NCBI GenBank assembly: GCA_018057825.1 | Contig: JAGPCY010000031.1 | Coordinates: 54,594-118,593 of the forward strand | Length of the DNA: 64,000 nt | Origin: Kofleriaceae bacterium | GTDB lineage: Bacteria; Myxococcota_A; Polyangia; Haliangiales; Haliangiaceae | Direction: 5' to 3' | Shown: piece by piece, positions 1-8,762 of the stretch | Layout: each line of letters opens with the position of its first letter | How positions within the stretch are numbered: position 1 is the stretch's first letter | The notes under the pieces: model-generated | The model's input: only the letters and a program-made list of their open reading frames with translations | Told to the model about the DNA's origin: nothing | The model's database searches: none | Program-made: the position numbers and the translations under genes

Positions 1-23
1 GATCGAGTGCGTGCGTGTTCTGG

Positions 24-144
24 GCCAGGGCAGCCTCGGTCGCTCGGCTCTTCCGAGCGCCGCGTGTGTGGGACACGACCCATGACGTGGTCCCGACCGA
101 AGTCAGGGGACCGCTAGCTTCACGCTAGGAAGCTGAGCCCTGGC
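24..144. ncRNA. Possible structured RNA (three hairpins in a closed junction)
   Basis: GCCAGGGC at 24-31 is exactly complementary to GCCCTGGC at 137-144. Inside this closing stem lie three hairpins: CGCTCGG/CCGAGCG (41-59, 5-nt loop), 70-77 with 86-94 (8 pairs, one bulge), and GCTAGCTTC against GAAGCTGAGC (113-138, one bulge). This is a plausible multi-branch fold. I compared it by eye with tmRNA, RNase P, 6S and SRP RNA and found no match, so the family is unknown and the strand is undetermined because inverted repeats fold on either strand. Confidence 0.3.
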
Positions 145-292
145 GCGTGCGTGACTCGTTACCGGTTTCGGAATGGCTACGTCGCAAGGTACCTCCGGTG
201 AAGGTGGCGTCGCTTCGTCGCTCCGTTTCCCGTGTCCGTGTCTTGAATCGACCGTAGTCCTCCCCGCTCGAGGGCGCAACTGGAAACTTTGT

Positions 293-319
293 CGCGGGCG
301 ATCTTCCTCGACGCCCGCG
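293..319. other. 8-bp perfect inverted repeat before the PLD gene
   Basis: CGCGGGCG (293-300) and CGCCCGCG (312-319) are separated by 11 nt. There is no T-run after either arm, so it is not a classical terminator. It could be an operator or leader hairpin for the gene at 360. Confidence 0.35.
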
Positions 320-359
320 GCGCGCTTGCGCGGTCCACGGCGGCGTCCGAAGCTGCGGC

Positions 360-2522
360 GTGGCCGAGGCGCGCGCGCTCACCGATCGGCTCCTCGCCTT
401 GATCGCCGAGGTGTGGCCGGGGCGCGACGCCACCGCGGCCGCCGACGGCGACGGCGCCCTCGCCGAGTTGACCGCCTGGGTCGAGCGCGGCCTGAGCGGC
501 TGGCTGGCCGAGCGGCTGATGTTGGGCGCCGGGTTCGAGCGCGGCCTCGATCGCGTGGCGGCGGTCGGCCACCCGATCGAGCTCATCGCGCGGATCGAGC
601 CGGGCACCCCCGGCGGCCTCGAGGTCGAGTTCGCGATCGACGGCGCGATCGTCGGGCGCGGTCGCACGAGCGATCTGCCGGCCGCGGTGTGCACGTACAC
701 CCCCATCGCCCCCGGGCTGCACCAGGTGGTCGCGACCCTGCGCGGCGGCCCCGACGGCGCCCCGGCCGCCCACGCGGTCTCGTGGCTGCAGGTCGTGGGC
801 GACGGCCCGCTGGTGGTGGCCGACGCCCGCCTCCTCGACGGCGAGGCCGGGCCGCTGGTGACCGCGGTCCGCGGCCTGGGCGCCGCCGGCGTCGAGCTGG
901 CCTGGGCCGAGGTCCAAGACCTCGAGCAGATCGCGGCGCGGCGCGAGCGCCTGGCCGCCCTCGGTCTACCGCCGGCGGCGATCCTGGCGGTCGGGGCCCG
1001 CGCGCGGGACTTCGCCAGCCTCGGCCTCGACTTCGGCCCGGTCAACGCCCGCCTGCTGGTGCGCCGCCTGCGCGCGGCCGGCGTGCCCCTGGTCGCCGCG
1101 CTGGCCGCGGCCACCGCCACCGACGGCGCCGCGGCCGCGGGGCTCTCGGCGCTGACCGTGCCCGAGGTCGTGGTCCGCCTGGCCGCCGGCGATCCGCTGG
1201 CCGAGCTGACCGCGGCGGCGGCCGCCTTCGTCGCCGCCCGCGACCGCGCCCGCGGCCCGGCGGCGCTGCATCGCCGGCTCGATCTCATGACCGGGACCCG
1301 CGCGGTCGGCGGCCACGCCGTCGAGCTCGAGCTCGACAACCGGGTCGCCCGCGCCGCGCTGTTCGCCGACCTCGAGGCGGCGACGCGCAGCATCCACCTG
1401 CAGTTCTACATCCTCAAGGCCGGGCGCTTCGCCACCGAGCTGGTCGCGCGCCTGCGCGCGCGGGCCGCCGCCGGGGTCGCGGTCCGGCTCGTGGTCGACG
1501 CCCTCTACGCCGGCCACGAGCTGCTCGGGCGCGAGAACCCAGTGGTCGCCGAGCTCACCGGCGTGCCGGGGATCGAGATCGTCGCCAGCGATCCGGTGAC
1601 CCTGGGCGCCGTCGACCGGGTCGGGCTCAAGCAGCGCGACCACCGCAAGCTCGCGATCATCGACGATCAGGTGGCCTACGTCACCGGCCGCAACGGCGCC
1701 GACGAGTACTACCTGGGCTTCGACGAGGTCGCGATCGACGACGCCACGCCCCACGACGCCATCCCGTGGCTCGACGCCCACGCCCGCCTCCGCGGCCCGC
1801 TGGTCGGCGAGCTGGCGCGGCGGTTCGCGGCCAACTGGCTGCGCAACGGCGGTCCGGCGCTGGTCACCGAGCCCGACCCGCCAGCGCCGGCCGGCGCGGT
1901 CGCGGCGCGGCTGGTGTGGCACGACGGCGTCGACGACGCGCTGGCGATGGCGAGCTACGACGCGCTGTTCGCCGGCGCCACGAGCCGCATCATCGTCGTG
2001 AACGACTTCCCGATCATCACCGACCTAGCGCTGCGCCTGGTGGCCGCGGCCCAGCGCGGCGTCGTGGTCGACATCGTCACCGGCAGCGCCCTGGCCCGCC
2101 GCGGCGACGGCACGTTCTTCCCCGGGCCGCGCCACCGCGAGGTGTTCGAGTACCTGGTCAAGCACTGCTACGAGGCGCTCCTGGCCGCCGGGGTCCGGGT
2201 GTGGGAGGTCACCGCGCCGCCGTCGCCGGCGCACACCGCGACCGGCGGGCCGATCCGCCCCTACGTCCACGCCAAGGTCGTGGTGGTCGACGGCGCGGTC
2301 GCCAGCGTCGGCACCGCCAACCTCGACGTCACCGCCAGCCACTGGGAGCGCGAGGTCAACCTGGTGATCGAAGATCCGGCCATCGCCGGCGCGCTGACCG
2401 CGACGCTCGACGACGTGATCGCGCGCGCGGTGCGCATCGATCCCGACGGCCCGGCCTGGCGGCGCGAGGCGGCGCGGCGCGCCCTGGCGGCGCGGCTGTG
2501 GCCCGATCGCCTGTACTCGTGA
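360..2522 (+). CDS. Phospholipase D-family protein (cardiolipin synthase-like)
   Basis: 720 aa from a GTG start. Two HKD motifs (HxKxxxxD) are visible: HRKLAIID near residue 428 and HAKVVVVD near residue 637, each followed by the usual Asn/Gly-rich stretch (TGRNGADEYY and VGTANLD). The two-HKD layout with C-terminal halves acting as a pair is that of cardiolipin synthases and related phosphatidyltransferases, which act on membrane phospholipids. The first roughly 300 residues precede the PLD fold and match nothing I recognise; they are Ala/Arg-rich with an FAIDGAIVGRG-type beta segment. No membrane anchor or signal peptide is apparent, unlike typical Cls. Substrate is not assignable. It converges on hppD with a 40-bp gap. 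No good Shine-Dalgarno or -10 was found, so the start is uncertain. Confidence 0.8.
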   Translation: MAEARALTDRLLALIAEVWPGRDATAAADGDGALAELTAWVERGLSGWLAERLMLGAGFERGLDRVAAVGHPIELIARIEPGTPGGLEVEFAIDGAIVGRGRTSDLPAAVCTYTPIAPGLHQVVATLRGGPDGAPAAHAVSWLQVVGDGPLVVADARLLDGEAGPLVTAVRGLGAAGVELAWAEVQDLEQIAARRERLAALGLPPAAILAVGARARDFASLGLDFGPVNARLLVRRLRAAGVPLVAALAAATATDGAAAAGLSALTVPEVVVRLAAGDPLAELTAAAAAFVAARDRARGPAALHRRLDLMTGTRAVGGHAVELELDNRVARAALFADLEAATRSIHLQFYILKAGRFATELVARLRARAAAGVAVRLVVDALYAGHELLGRENPVVAELTGVPGIEIVASDPVTLGAVDRVGLKQRDHRKLAIIDDQVAYVTGRNGADEYYLGFDEVAIDDATPHDAIPWLDAHARLRGPLVGELARRFAANWLRNGGPALVTEPDPPAPAGAVAARLVWHDGVDDALAMASYDALFAGATSRIIVVNDFPIITDLALRLVAAAQRGVVVDIVTGSALARRGDGTFFPGPRHREVFEYLVKHCYEALLAAGVRVWEVTAPPSPAHTATGGPIRPYVHAKVVVVDGAVASVGTANLDVTASHWEREVNLVIEDPAIAGALTATLDDVIARAVRIDPDGPAWRREAARRALAARLWPDRLYS

Positions 2523-2562
2523 CCGCCGTCGACGCCGCCGCCGCCCCGGTCGCGCCTCGCGC

Positions 2563-3711
2563 CTACGATCGGGTCTGCTCGCGCTCGATGCTCTCGAACA
2601 GCGCGCGGAAGTTGCCGGCGCCGAAGCCGCGGTCGCCCTTGCGCTGGATGATCTCGTAGAAGAACGGGCCGGCCGCCGGGTCACCGTACAGGCCGGCCGA
2701 CTCCTTCAGGAAGATCTGCAGCATGTAGGCGTGGTGGTGATCGCCGTCGACCAGGATCTCGAGGTCGCGCAGGACCTGGTGGTCCTCGTCGATCGCGCCG
2801 ATGCCAGTGCGCTCGAGGCGCGCCGGCAGCATGTCGTAGTAACTGCCGGGGGTCGGCATGAAGGTCACGCCGCTGCCGCGCAGGCCGCGGACCCCTTCGA
2901 CGATGTCGGCGATCGTCAGCGCCGCGTGCTGGACGCCGTCGCCGCGCAGCTCCTCGTTGAAGATGTTGATCTGCGACGCCTTGAAGAACGGCCGCGCCGG
3001 CTCGTTGTTGGCGAACTTGACCTGGCTCGTCGGGTCCCACATGACGATCGACTTGAGCCCCGAGCCGGTCTGGCGCCCGGGATCGACGTCGCTGGTGTGG
3101 AACGCGACCTGCCAGAGCTGCTCGAGGCCCAGCACGTGCTCCATCCACAAGAGCGCCGGCTTCATCGTCTGGAAGTTCGACGTGACGTGATCGATGTGGC
3201 CGAAGCCGTAGCGGTTGTGCGGGCCGGCGGCCACCGCCTCGGCGCCCGGGTACAGCGGCGCGTAGCCCCGCCGCTCGACGAAGCGGAAGGTGGTGTCGCC
3301 GAACGGCGTCGTGATCGAGAACTGGCGCAGAGTGCCGCCGTCGCTGGTGAAGGTCGTGATCTCGTCGATCGGCGTGCCGCCCCGGGCCTCGAGCTCGCGG
3401 AAGGCGTGGTCGACGTCCTCGACCTCGAACACCAGGGTGCCGACGCCGTCGGGGTGCTTGGCGAGGAACCGCGCCGCCCGCGACGGCGGCCCGGCCGCGC
3501 CGGCGATCGGCGAGCTGACCACGACCGCGACGTCGCCGGCGGTGAAGGCCGCCGAGCGCTGCCGACCGCGGGCCTCGAGGTCGGGGCTCGAGCGCCAGGT
3601 CTCGGCGAAGTCGAGGCGGTCGACGTAGAACCGCCGGCTGCGCTCGAGATCGCGGACGTAGTAGTGCAGGCCGGCGAGGCGGGTGATGCCGAGCGGGGCG
3701 AGCTTGCTCAT
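2563..3711 (-). CDS. hppD: 4-hydroxyphenylpyruvate dioxygenase
   Basis: 382 aa, usual length for the family. It converts 4-hydroxyphenylpyruvate to homogentisate in tyrosine catabolism, in the cytoplasm, using Fe(II) and O2. Two vicinal-oxygen-chelate halves are present. The metal ligands are visible: His in GHIDHVTSN (about residue 175), His in VQHAALT (262) and Glu in FYEIIQRKGD (353). The C-terminal signature GFGAGNFRALFESIE is intact. ATG at 3711 is preferred because family similarity begins immediately after it (LHYYVRDLERS). It is the last gene of a leftward operon with the fumarylacetoacetase and maleylacetoacetate isomerase genes, but 50 bp separate it from the oxidase upstream, and a weak TACGCC hexamer at 3720-3725 might give it its own promoter. 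Confidence 0.96.
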   Translation of the reverse strand: MSKLAPLGITRLAGLHYYVRDLERSRRFYVDRLDFAETWRSSPDLEARGRQRSAAFTAGDVAVVVSSPIAGAAGPPSRAARFLAKHPDGVGTLVFEVEDVDHAFRELEARGGTPIDEITTFTSDGGTLRQFSITTPFGDTTFRFVERRGYAPLYPGAEAVAAGPHNRYGFGHIDHVTSNFQTMKPALLWMEHVLGLEQLWQVAFHTSDVDPGRQTGSGLKSIVMWDPTSQVKFANNEPARPFFKASQINIFNEELRGDGVQHAALTIADIVEGVRGLRGSGVTFMPTPGSYYDMLPARLERTGIGAIDEDHQVLRDLEILVDGDHHHAYMLQIFLKESAGLYGDPAAGPFFYEIIQRKGDRGFGAGNFRALFESIEREQTRS

Positions 3712-3761
3712 GGCGTCAGGGCGTAGCACGGCGGCCCGGGCCGGGGCCACCGCCGCCGTCG

Positions 3762-5042
3762 TCAGCCGCCGAGGATCCCGTCGAGCCAGGGGTTGCGGAA
3801 CTTGCGCTCGGGGTCGTAGCGATCGGCCAGGGCCGCGAAGTCGTCGAGCCGCGCGTACTGCTGGCGCAGGTAGGCGCGATCGAAGCGCGCCTCCTTGCCC
3901 CAGTGCGGCCGGCCGCCGTGCGCCCGCGCGAAGTCGTCCATGCGCTCGAGCTGGGCCGGCCAGCCCGCCGGATCGATGTTGTAGAGCGACAGCCAGATCG
4001 TGTCGCGCTGGTAGCCCGGCGACAGCCACAGGTCGTCGGCGGCGCTCCACCGCAGCTCCTGGATGAAGTTGTAGGTGTGACCGCCGCCGAGGAGCAGCTC
4101 GCGGTAGGCCGGCAAGAGCCGGGGCGCGTCGGCGGCGGCGAAGGCCCACTCGCCCTCGCGGTGCACCGGCGGCACCGGCGTCAGGAAGCCGATCGTGCTC
4201 GGCACGACCCGATCGACGGCGCGCCCGGCCTCGCGGGTGAGGAAGCGGTTGATGCCGGGGATCCAGCGGCGCCCCGAGGCCCGCCCGGCCGCGACCAGCG
4301 CCCGGTACATCGCCACCGACACCACCCGATCCTTGACGAACCGCCGCAGCCGCGAGTCGTCGACCGCGCGATCGGTGCGACGGCGATCGTAGACGATCAC
4401 GTCGTCCGACGGCGGCAGCCACCACAGCTTGTAGTGGTCGCTGGCGGCCAGCGCGGCGTCGAGGCCGGCCAGGGCCGTGGCCCAGCTCGCCCGGGTCGTG
4501 ACGTCGTGGAGCTGGAACGCCGGCACGACGTCGAAGGTGACCGCGGTGGTGATGCCGAGCGCGCCCAGGCCGACCACCGCCCCGGCGAAGTCGGCGTCGC
4601 CGCGGGCCAGCGTCACGACCTGGCCGCGGCCGTCGACCAGCTCGAGCCGCGCCACCTGCGCGCTGATGCAGCGGAAGCGCGCGCCGCTGCCGTGGGTGCC
4701 AGTGGCGATGATCCCGGCCACCGCCTGCTCATCGATCGAGCCCAGGCTGGTCAGCGCCAGGCCGTGGCGCGCCAGGTACGCGTTCAGCTCGTGGAGGCGC
4801 ATGCCGCCCTCGACGGTCACCTGCCCGCGCTCGCGATCGAGGGCCAGCGGCCGGCGCAGGCGCTCGAGGGACACCAGGGTGTCGTCGGTGACGATCGCCG
4901 GCGACCACGAGTGAGCGGCGCCGACCGCGCGCAGCGTGCGGGCGCCGCGGACGATCGCGATCACCTCGGCGCGGTCGCGGGGGCGCGCGATCACCCGCGG
5001 TCGGAACCGCAGGTTGCGGCCGAAGTTGGTGACGCTCGGCAC
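3762..5042 (-). CDS. FAD-linked aldonolactone/alditol oxidase-type flavoprotein
   Basis: 426 aa with an N-terminal VAO-type FAD-binding domain (GAAHSWSP at 41-48, then GIIATGTHGSG) and a C-terminal ALO domain ending in the HWGK motif (HWGKEARF, His about 380). These features belong to the L-gulono/D-arabinono-1,4-lactone oxidase and alditol oxidase group, which oxidise sugar lactones or polyols and pass electrons to O2. The true substrate cannot be read from sequence. It starts with GTG at 5042, 7 bp after the maiA stop, so it is operonic with tyrosine-degradation genes, where such an oxidase is not a usual member. Confidence 0.85.
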   Translation of the reverse strand: MPSVTNFGRNLRFRPRVIARPRDRAEVIAIVRGARTLRAVGAAHSWSPAIVTDDTLVSLERLRRPLALDRERGQVTVEGGMRLHELNAYLARHGLALTSLGSIDEQAVAGIIATGTHGSGARFRCISAQVARLELVDGRGQVVTLARGDADFAGAVVGLGALGITTAVTFDVVPAFQLHDVTTRASWATALAGLDAALAASDHYKLWWLPPSDDVIVYDRRRTDRAVDDSRLRRFVKDRVVSVAMYRALVAAGRASGRRWIPGINRFLTREAGRAVDRVVPSTIGFLTPVPPVHREGEWAFAAADAPRLLPAYRELLLGGGHTYNFIQELRWSAADDLWLSPGYQRDTIWLSLYNIDPAGWPAQLERMDDFARAHGGRPHWGKEARFDRAYLRQQYARLDDFAALADRYDPERKFRNPWLDGILGG

Positions 5043-5049
5043 GAGCCGA

Positions 5050-5712
5050 TCAGGCCACCGCGTCGGGCTGCCGATCGGGGTGGGCCGCGGCGAAGGCCGG
5101 GTGGTCCGCGCAGGCGTCCTCGATCGCCCGCAGGCGCGGCAGGCCGTCGAGGGAGACGCCGAACCGGCGCGCCGAGTAGAGCTGCGGGATCAAGCAGCAG
5201 TCGGCCAGGGTCGGCGCGTCGCCGACCGAGAACCGATCGCCGCCGGCGACCGCGTCCTGGTAGGCCGCCAGGCCGCTGGCGATGAAGCCCTGGACCCAGG
5301 CGCGATCGTCGCCACCCATCGCCTTGACCCGGTTGGTCGTCGACAGGTTCTGCAGCGGCTGGATGCCGGCGTTGACCAGCTCGGCCAGGGCGCGGACCCG
5401 GGCTCGCAGCGCCATCGCCGCCGGCCCCGCGCCGCGCGGCAGAAGCGGCGGTTCGGGCCAGCGCTCGTCGAGGTACTCGATGATCGGCAGCGACTGCGCC
5501 AGGTAGAGCGGCGCGGCGTCGGGGTCGCGGACCTCGAGGGTCGGGACCTGGGCCATGGGGTTGCGCGCCTTGTACTCGGGCCGATGCTGCTGGCCGCCGT
5601 CGGCGACGATGTTCACGACCTGATAGTCGTAGGCCAGGCCCTTTAGCCCGAGCGCGATCCGCACCCGGTAGCTGGCCGACGACCGCCAGTAGTTGTGGAG
5701 GATCAAGGTCAC
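5050..5712 (-). CDS. maiA: Maleylacetoacetate isomerase (zeta-class GST)
   Basis: 220 aa. It isomerises maleylacetoacetate to fumarylacetoacetate with glutathione as cofactor. The N-terminal thioredoxin-like half has the zeta signature SSASYRVRIAL at about residues 10-20 and the cis-Pro/QSLPIIEYLDE segment; the C-terminal helical half carries GDAPTLADCCLIPQ. Start is GTG at 5712, overlapping the fumarylacetoacetase stop as GTGA (5709-5712), which implies translational coupling. It acts directly before the fumarylacetoacetase step encoded by its neighbour. Confidence 0.93.
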   Translation of the reverse strand: MTLILHNYWRSSASYRVRIALGLKGLAYDYQVVNIVADGGQQHRPEYKARNPMAQVPTLEVRDPDAAPLYLAQSLPIIEYLDERWPEPPLLPRGAGPAAMALRARVRALAELVNAGIQPLQNLSTTNRVKAMGGDDRAWVQGFIASGLAAYQDAVAGGDRFSVGDAPTLADCCLIPQLYSARRFGVSLDGLPRLRAIEDACADHPAFAAAHPDRQPDAVA

Positions 5713-6698
5713 GACGCCACCTCGGGGCCGATCACCACCTGGTCGATCTGACCGAAGGGGCTGCCGCCGTCGGGCAAGACCGCCTCGATCTGGATGCGAT
5801 CGCCGACCTTCATGAACGGCGTCTTGGGCGCGCCGGTCTCGATGGTCTCGATCATCCGGATCTCGGCCAGGCACGAGATGCCGCGGGCGCGCTCGGCGTT
5901 GGACACCGTGCCGGAGCCGAGGATCGTGCCGGCGGTGTAGCGCCGGGTCTTGGTCAGGTGAGCGATCAGATCGTGAAACGAGAAGTGCATCTCGGGGCCG
6001 GCGTCGCAGTCGCCGATGACCTGGCCGTTGTAGGTCGAGCGGACCCGGGCGTGGAGGCGGCCGTCGCGCCAGGCGTCGCCCAGCTCGTCGGGGGTGACCG
6101 CGAACGGCGAGAACGCGGTGGCGGGCTTGCTCTGGAAGAAGCCGAAGCCCTTGGCCAGCTCGTCGGGGATGAGGTTGCGCAGCGTGACGTCGTTGGCCAG
6201 CATGACCAGGCGGACGTAGGGCGCGGCGTCGGCGGCCGCCACCCCGCGCGGGGTGTCGCCGAGGATCACGACGACCTCCGACTCGTAGTCGAGCCCCCAG
6301 GCCGGATCGGGCAGGACGATCGACTGGCGCGGCCCGAGCATGTCGCCCGAGCCGCCTTGGTAGACCAGCGGATCGGTGGTCAGGGTGGCCGGCGGCTCGG
6401 CCTTGCGGGCCTTGCGCACCAGGATCACGTGGTTCAGGTAGGCCGAGCCGTCGACCCACTCGTAGGCCCGCGGCAGCGGCGCGGCGAGCCGGCTGGGATC
6501 GACCGGCGTGCCGTCGAGGGCGCCGCCGTCGAGGGCGGCGGCGGTGGCCGCGAGCATCGGCCGGGCCTGGTCCCAGTCGTCGAGGGCGCGCTGCATCGTG
6601 GTCCAGGGCGCGGGCGCCGCGGTCGCGACCGCGCCGTCGCCGCGCACGACCAGGAGCCGGCCATCGCGGGAACCGTCGCGGAGTGTGGCGAGCTTCAT
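5709..6698 (-). CDS. Fumarylacetoacetate hydrolase (FAH family)
   Basis: 329 aa. It has the FAH fold with metal-binding acidic residues in LDYESEVVVILG and LANDVTLRN and the catalytic-region segment FFQSKPATAFSPF. With maiA and hppD downstream, the natural role is cleavage of fumarylacetoacetate to fumarate and acetoacetate, the last step of tyrosine degradation. Members of this superfamily also hydrolyse other acylpyruvates, so the substrate rests on context. ATG 6698 is chosen over an upstream Met because a TATGGT hexamer ends 6 nt before it. No homogentisate dioxygenase gene is present in the window. Confidence 0.9.
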   Translation of the reverse strand: MKLATLRDGSRDGRLLVVRGDGAVATAAPAPWTTMQRALDDWDQARPMLAATAAALDGGALDGTPVDPSRLAAPLPRAYEWVDGSAYLNHVILVRKARKAEPPATLTTDPLVYQGGSGDMLGPRQSIVLPDPAWGLDYESEVVVILGDTPRGVAAADAAPYVRLVMLANDVTLRNLIPDELAKGFGFFQSKPATAFSPFAVTPDELGDAWRDGRLHARVRSTYNGQVIGDCDAGPEMHFSFHDLIAHLTKTRRYTAGTILGSGTVSNAERARGISCLAEIRMIETIETGAPKTPFMKVGDRIQIEAVLPDGGSPFGQIDQVVIGPEVAS

Positions 6699-6704
6699 GC
6701 GCGG

Positions 6705-6710
6705 ACCATA
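6705..6710 (-). promoter_or_regulatory. Candidate -10 (TATGGT) of the tyrosine operon
   Basis: TATGGT on the minus strand ends 6 nt before ATG 6698, so transcription would begin at or next to the start codon. Confidence 0.5.
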
Positions 6711-6880
6711 GGGCGCACGCATGCCCAAGTCATCCGATCGCGCGGCCGATCGATCCGGCCGCGGTCGCGACCGACGGCGACGACGTAAGCCCGAGCGCGC
6801 GCCGACGTTACGGCGGCGTACCTGCCGACGTTCCCCCGACGGCCCCTCCCCGGTCGTCCTCGCCTGCCAAGGAGCCTCCC

Positions 6881-7738
6881 ATGTCCGGTCCGTCTCGCGG
6901 CGCGCGCGCCGCCCTGCTCGTGGTCTGCCTCGCCCTCACCGCCTGTGGCGCCGCCCGCGCCGGCCACTTCGCCACCGCGCGCATGGCCGAGGCCCCGGTC
7001 GCCGCCGCGCCGCCGCCCCCGCCCCTCGAGCGCTCGCTGTTCGCCCGCGATCCGCAGGGCGCCCTGACCGAGGACGCGCTCCAGCAGATCCTGGCGGCGC
7101 CGATCGAGCTCGACCTGCCGGCGCGGGTCGGCGTCGTGCCGGTCGTGACCGCGACCGACTGGCGCGGTCCCAACCCCGACTACCTGCGGGTGCCGGCCGG
7201 GGTCGCGCCCTTCGTGCGCAAGCTGCGCGGCAGCGAGCCCTTCACGCTGGTCACCGAGATCATGCCGATCCCGTCGGGGGCGCTCGGCATGGAGGCCCTG
7301 CGCGAGGTCGCGGCGCGCTACCGCCTGCGCTACGTCATCTTGTACCGCGAGGTGATCGCGACCAAGAGCACGGTCGGCAAGCTGGCGTGGTTCTACGCGA
7401 CCCTGGTCGGCACCGCCTTCGTGCCCGGCCAGGATCACGCGGCCTACGGCTACGTCGAGGCCAGCATGTTCGACGTGAAGACCGGGCTCCTCCTGTTCAC
7501 GACGCGACGCTCGGTGCTCGGCACCCGGCGCTCGAACCTGTGGCACCAGGACGACAAGCTGGCGCGGCTGGCGGCCGAGGCCGCGGTCCGCGGCGCCGAG
7601 CCGCTGGCCGACGACGTCAAGAGCGACCTGTTCCGGTTCGCCGACGCCGCCCGGGTCGAGAACGGCCGCCGCGGCGCCGGCGGGCCTCTCGTCGGCGGGC
7701 TGGCGCCGACGGCGCCGAGCGCCGTCGCGACCCCATAG
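6881..7738 (+). CDS. Uncharacterised lipoprotein
   Basis: 285 aa. N-terminal signal peptide with lipobox LTACG (Cys about residue 20), so it is exported and lipidated. The mature part has a Pro-rich linker followed by a compact domain with alternating strands (VGVVPVVTATDW, YRLRYVILYRE, GYVEASMFDVKTGLLLFTTR), which suggests an alpha/beta fold resembling the beta-rich lipoproteins of myxobacteria; no known family recognised. ATG 6881 has a good ribosome-binding site (AAGGAG, 6 nt spacer), unusual here, so this gene probably has a real 5' leader. It is divergent from the tyrosine operon across 182 bp and converges on the methyltransferase at 8756, with a hexamer array between them. Confidence 0.75.
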   Translation: MSGPSRGARAALLVVCLALTACGAARAGHFATARMAEAPVAAAPPPPPLERSLFARDPQGALTEDALQQILAAPIELDLPARVGVVPVVTATDWRGPNPDYLRVPAGVAPFVRKLRGSEPFTLVTEIMPIPSGALGMEALREVAARYRLRYVILYREVIATKSTVGKLAWFYATLVGTAFVPGQDHAAYGYVEASMFDVKTGLLLFTTRRSVLGTRRSNLWHQDDKLARLAAEAAVRGAEPLADDVKSDLFRFADAARVENGRRGAGGPLVGGLAPTAPSAVATP

Positions 7739-7751
7739 GCCACGAGATCCT

Positions 7752-7925
7752 CCTCGGGGTCGGGGTCGGGGTCGGTCTCGGTCTCGGCCTCGGTCTCGGC
7801 CTCCGCCTCGGTCTCGGTCTCCGCCTCGGTCTCGGTCTCGGTCTCCGCCTCGGTCTCGGTCTCGGTCTCGGTCTCCGCCTCGGTCTCGGCCTCGGTCTCC
7901 GCCTCGGTCTCGGCCTCGGTCTCCG
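7752..7925. repeat. Hexamer array 1 (CTCGGT/CTCGGC/CTCCGC)
   Basis: About 29 head-to-tail 6-bp units. The first three are CTCGGG-like, then CTCGGT, CTCGGC and CTCCGC alternate. It fills the gap between two convergent genes and ends directly at the stop codon of the minus-strand methyltransferase (7926-7928). On that gene's sense strand the unit reads GAGACC/GAGGCC/GAGGCG. Confidence 0.95.
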
Positions 7926-8756
7926 CTAGGTCGCCGCCGCGACGATCCGGACGAAGCGCGCACTCGCGCGGTCGAGGTCGGGCAGCGCATGGGCGGTGGG
8001 ATCGAGCAACGCCGCGGTGCGGAAGCCGGCGATCGCCAGCTCGCGCTCGGCGGCCGCGGGGTCCGCGAAATGGAAGTGGATGCGGCCGCGCACGAACACC
8101 CCGAGGGCGCCGGCGAACAGCCGCTCGATCGGCCCGGCGGCGTCGGCCAGGTGCAGGTCCGACAGGTACAGGCCGTGGGGGAAGCGCCCGAGCAGGGTCG
8201 CGAACCGCCGCCACATCCGCACCACGGCGATCGGATCGAAGTAGTTGAGCAGCCCCTCGGTGATGATGGCGGTGCCGCGCGCGGGATCGAAGCCAGCGGC
8301 CAGGGCGGCCAGCGAGGCCGGGCCGTCGTCGGCGGTGGCGTCGATCTCGACCACCCGGTGGTGGGCGCCGGTGCCGCCGACCCGGGCCAGGGTCGCGCGC
8401 TTCTTGGCGGCCATGCCCGGGAGGTCGGCTTCGACGTAGGTGATGCGATCGCCGTAGTCGCGGGCGAAGCGCCAGCCGCGCGGCGACAACCCACAGGCGA
8501 CCTCGACCACCTGACCGATCTCGCCGCGATCGATCGCGGCGCGGAGCTGAGCGTCGATCAGGTGGTGCCGCGCGAGGAGCAGGCCGTCGAGGTTGGGCTG
8601 GCCGGCGGCGCGCAGGAGCTTGTTGGCGGGCGCGAGGGCGCGGTAGAGGAACCGCCCCGACGGGGTCGCGAAGGCCGGGTCCGACAGGCCGTTGGCGAGC
8701 CACGTATATCCGGTGTAGTGGGCGGTCGGGCTGATGCGCGCGCTGTCCATGGTCAC
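7926..8756 (-). CDS. SAM-dependent methyltransferase, leucine carboxyl methyltransferase-like
   Basis: 276 aa class I methyltransferase. The SAM-binding segment is VVEVACGLSPRGWRFAR, followed by TYVEADLPGMAAKKRA and the acidic EIDATADD motif, an arrangement seen in the leucine carboxyl methyltransferase/O-methyltransferase group (which make methyl esters or polyketide/small-molecule O-methylations). No substrate can be named. GTG 8756 is chosen over ATG 8750 because TACACT ends exactly 6 nt before it. The stop codon abuts hexamer array 1. It is divergent from the imuB-like gene. Confidence 0.8.
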   Translation of the reverse strand: MTMDSARISPTAHYTGYTWLANGLSDPAFATPSGRFLYRALAPANKLLRAAGQPNLDGLLLARHHLIDAQLRAAIDRGEIGQVVEVACGLSPRGWRFARDYGDRITYVEADLPGMAAKKRATLARVGGTGAHHRVVEIDATADDGPASLAALAAGFDPARGTAIITEGLLNYFDPIAVVRMWRRFATLLGRFPHGLYLSDLHLADAAGPIERLFAGALGVFVRGRIHFHFADPAAAERELAIAGFRTAALLDPTAHALPDLDRASARFVRIVAAAT

Positions 8757-8762
8757 GACGAG

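Larger units (their letters stand above)
1..359. other. Non-coding left end with several hairpins
   Basis: No convincing protein gene is seen on either strand; the open frames here have no family resemblance and are shadows. The segment is visibly less GC-biased than the coding DNA. It holds perfect or near-perfect hairpins at 41-59, 70-94, 113-138 and 293-319, and an 8-bp long-range pairing (24-31 with 137-144). No TANNNT-type promoter hexamer is found just before the gene starting at 360. Confidence 0.5.

Noticed and set aside
24..144. SRP RNA or 6S RNA assignment for the left-edge fold
   Set aside because: GTCAGG and GGAAGC fragments resemble SRP RNA but their spacing does not fit the SRP domain, and the multi-hairpin junction is not the 6S single-bubble fold.
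7752..7925. Hexamer arrays as possible CRISPR arrays
   Set aside because: The units are 6 bp, tandem and contiguous; there are no unique spacers and no cas genes.
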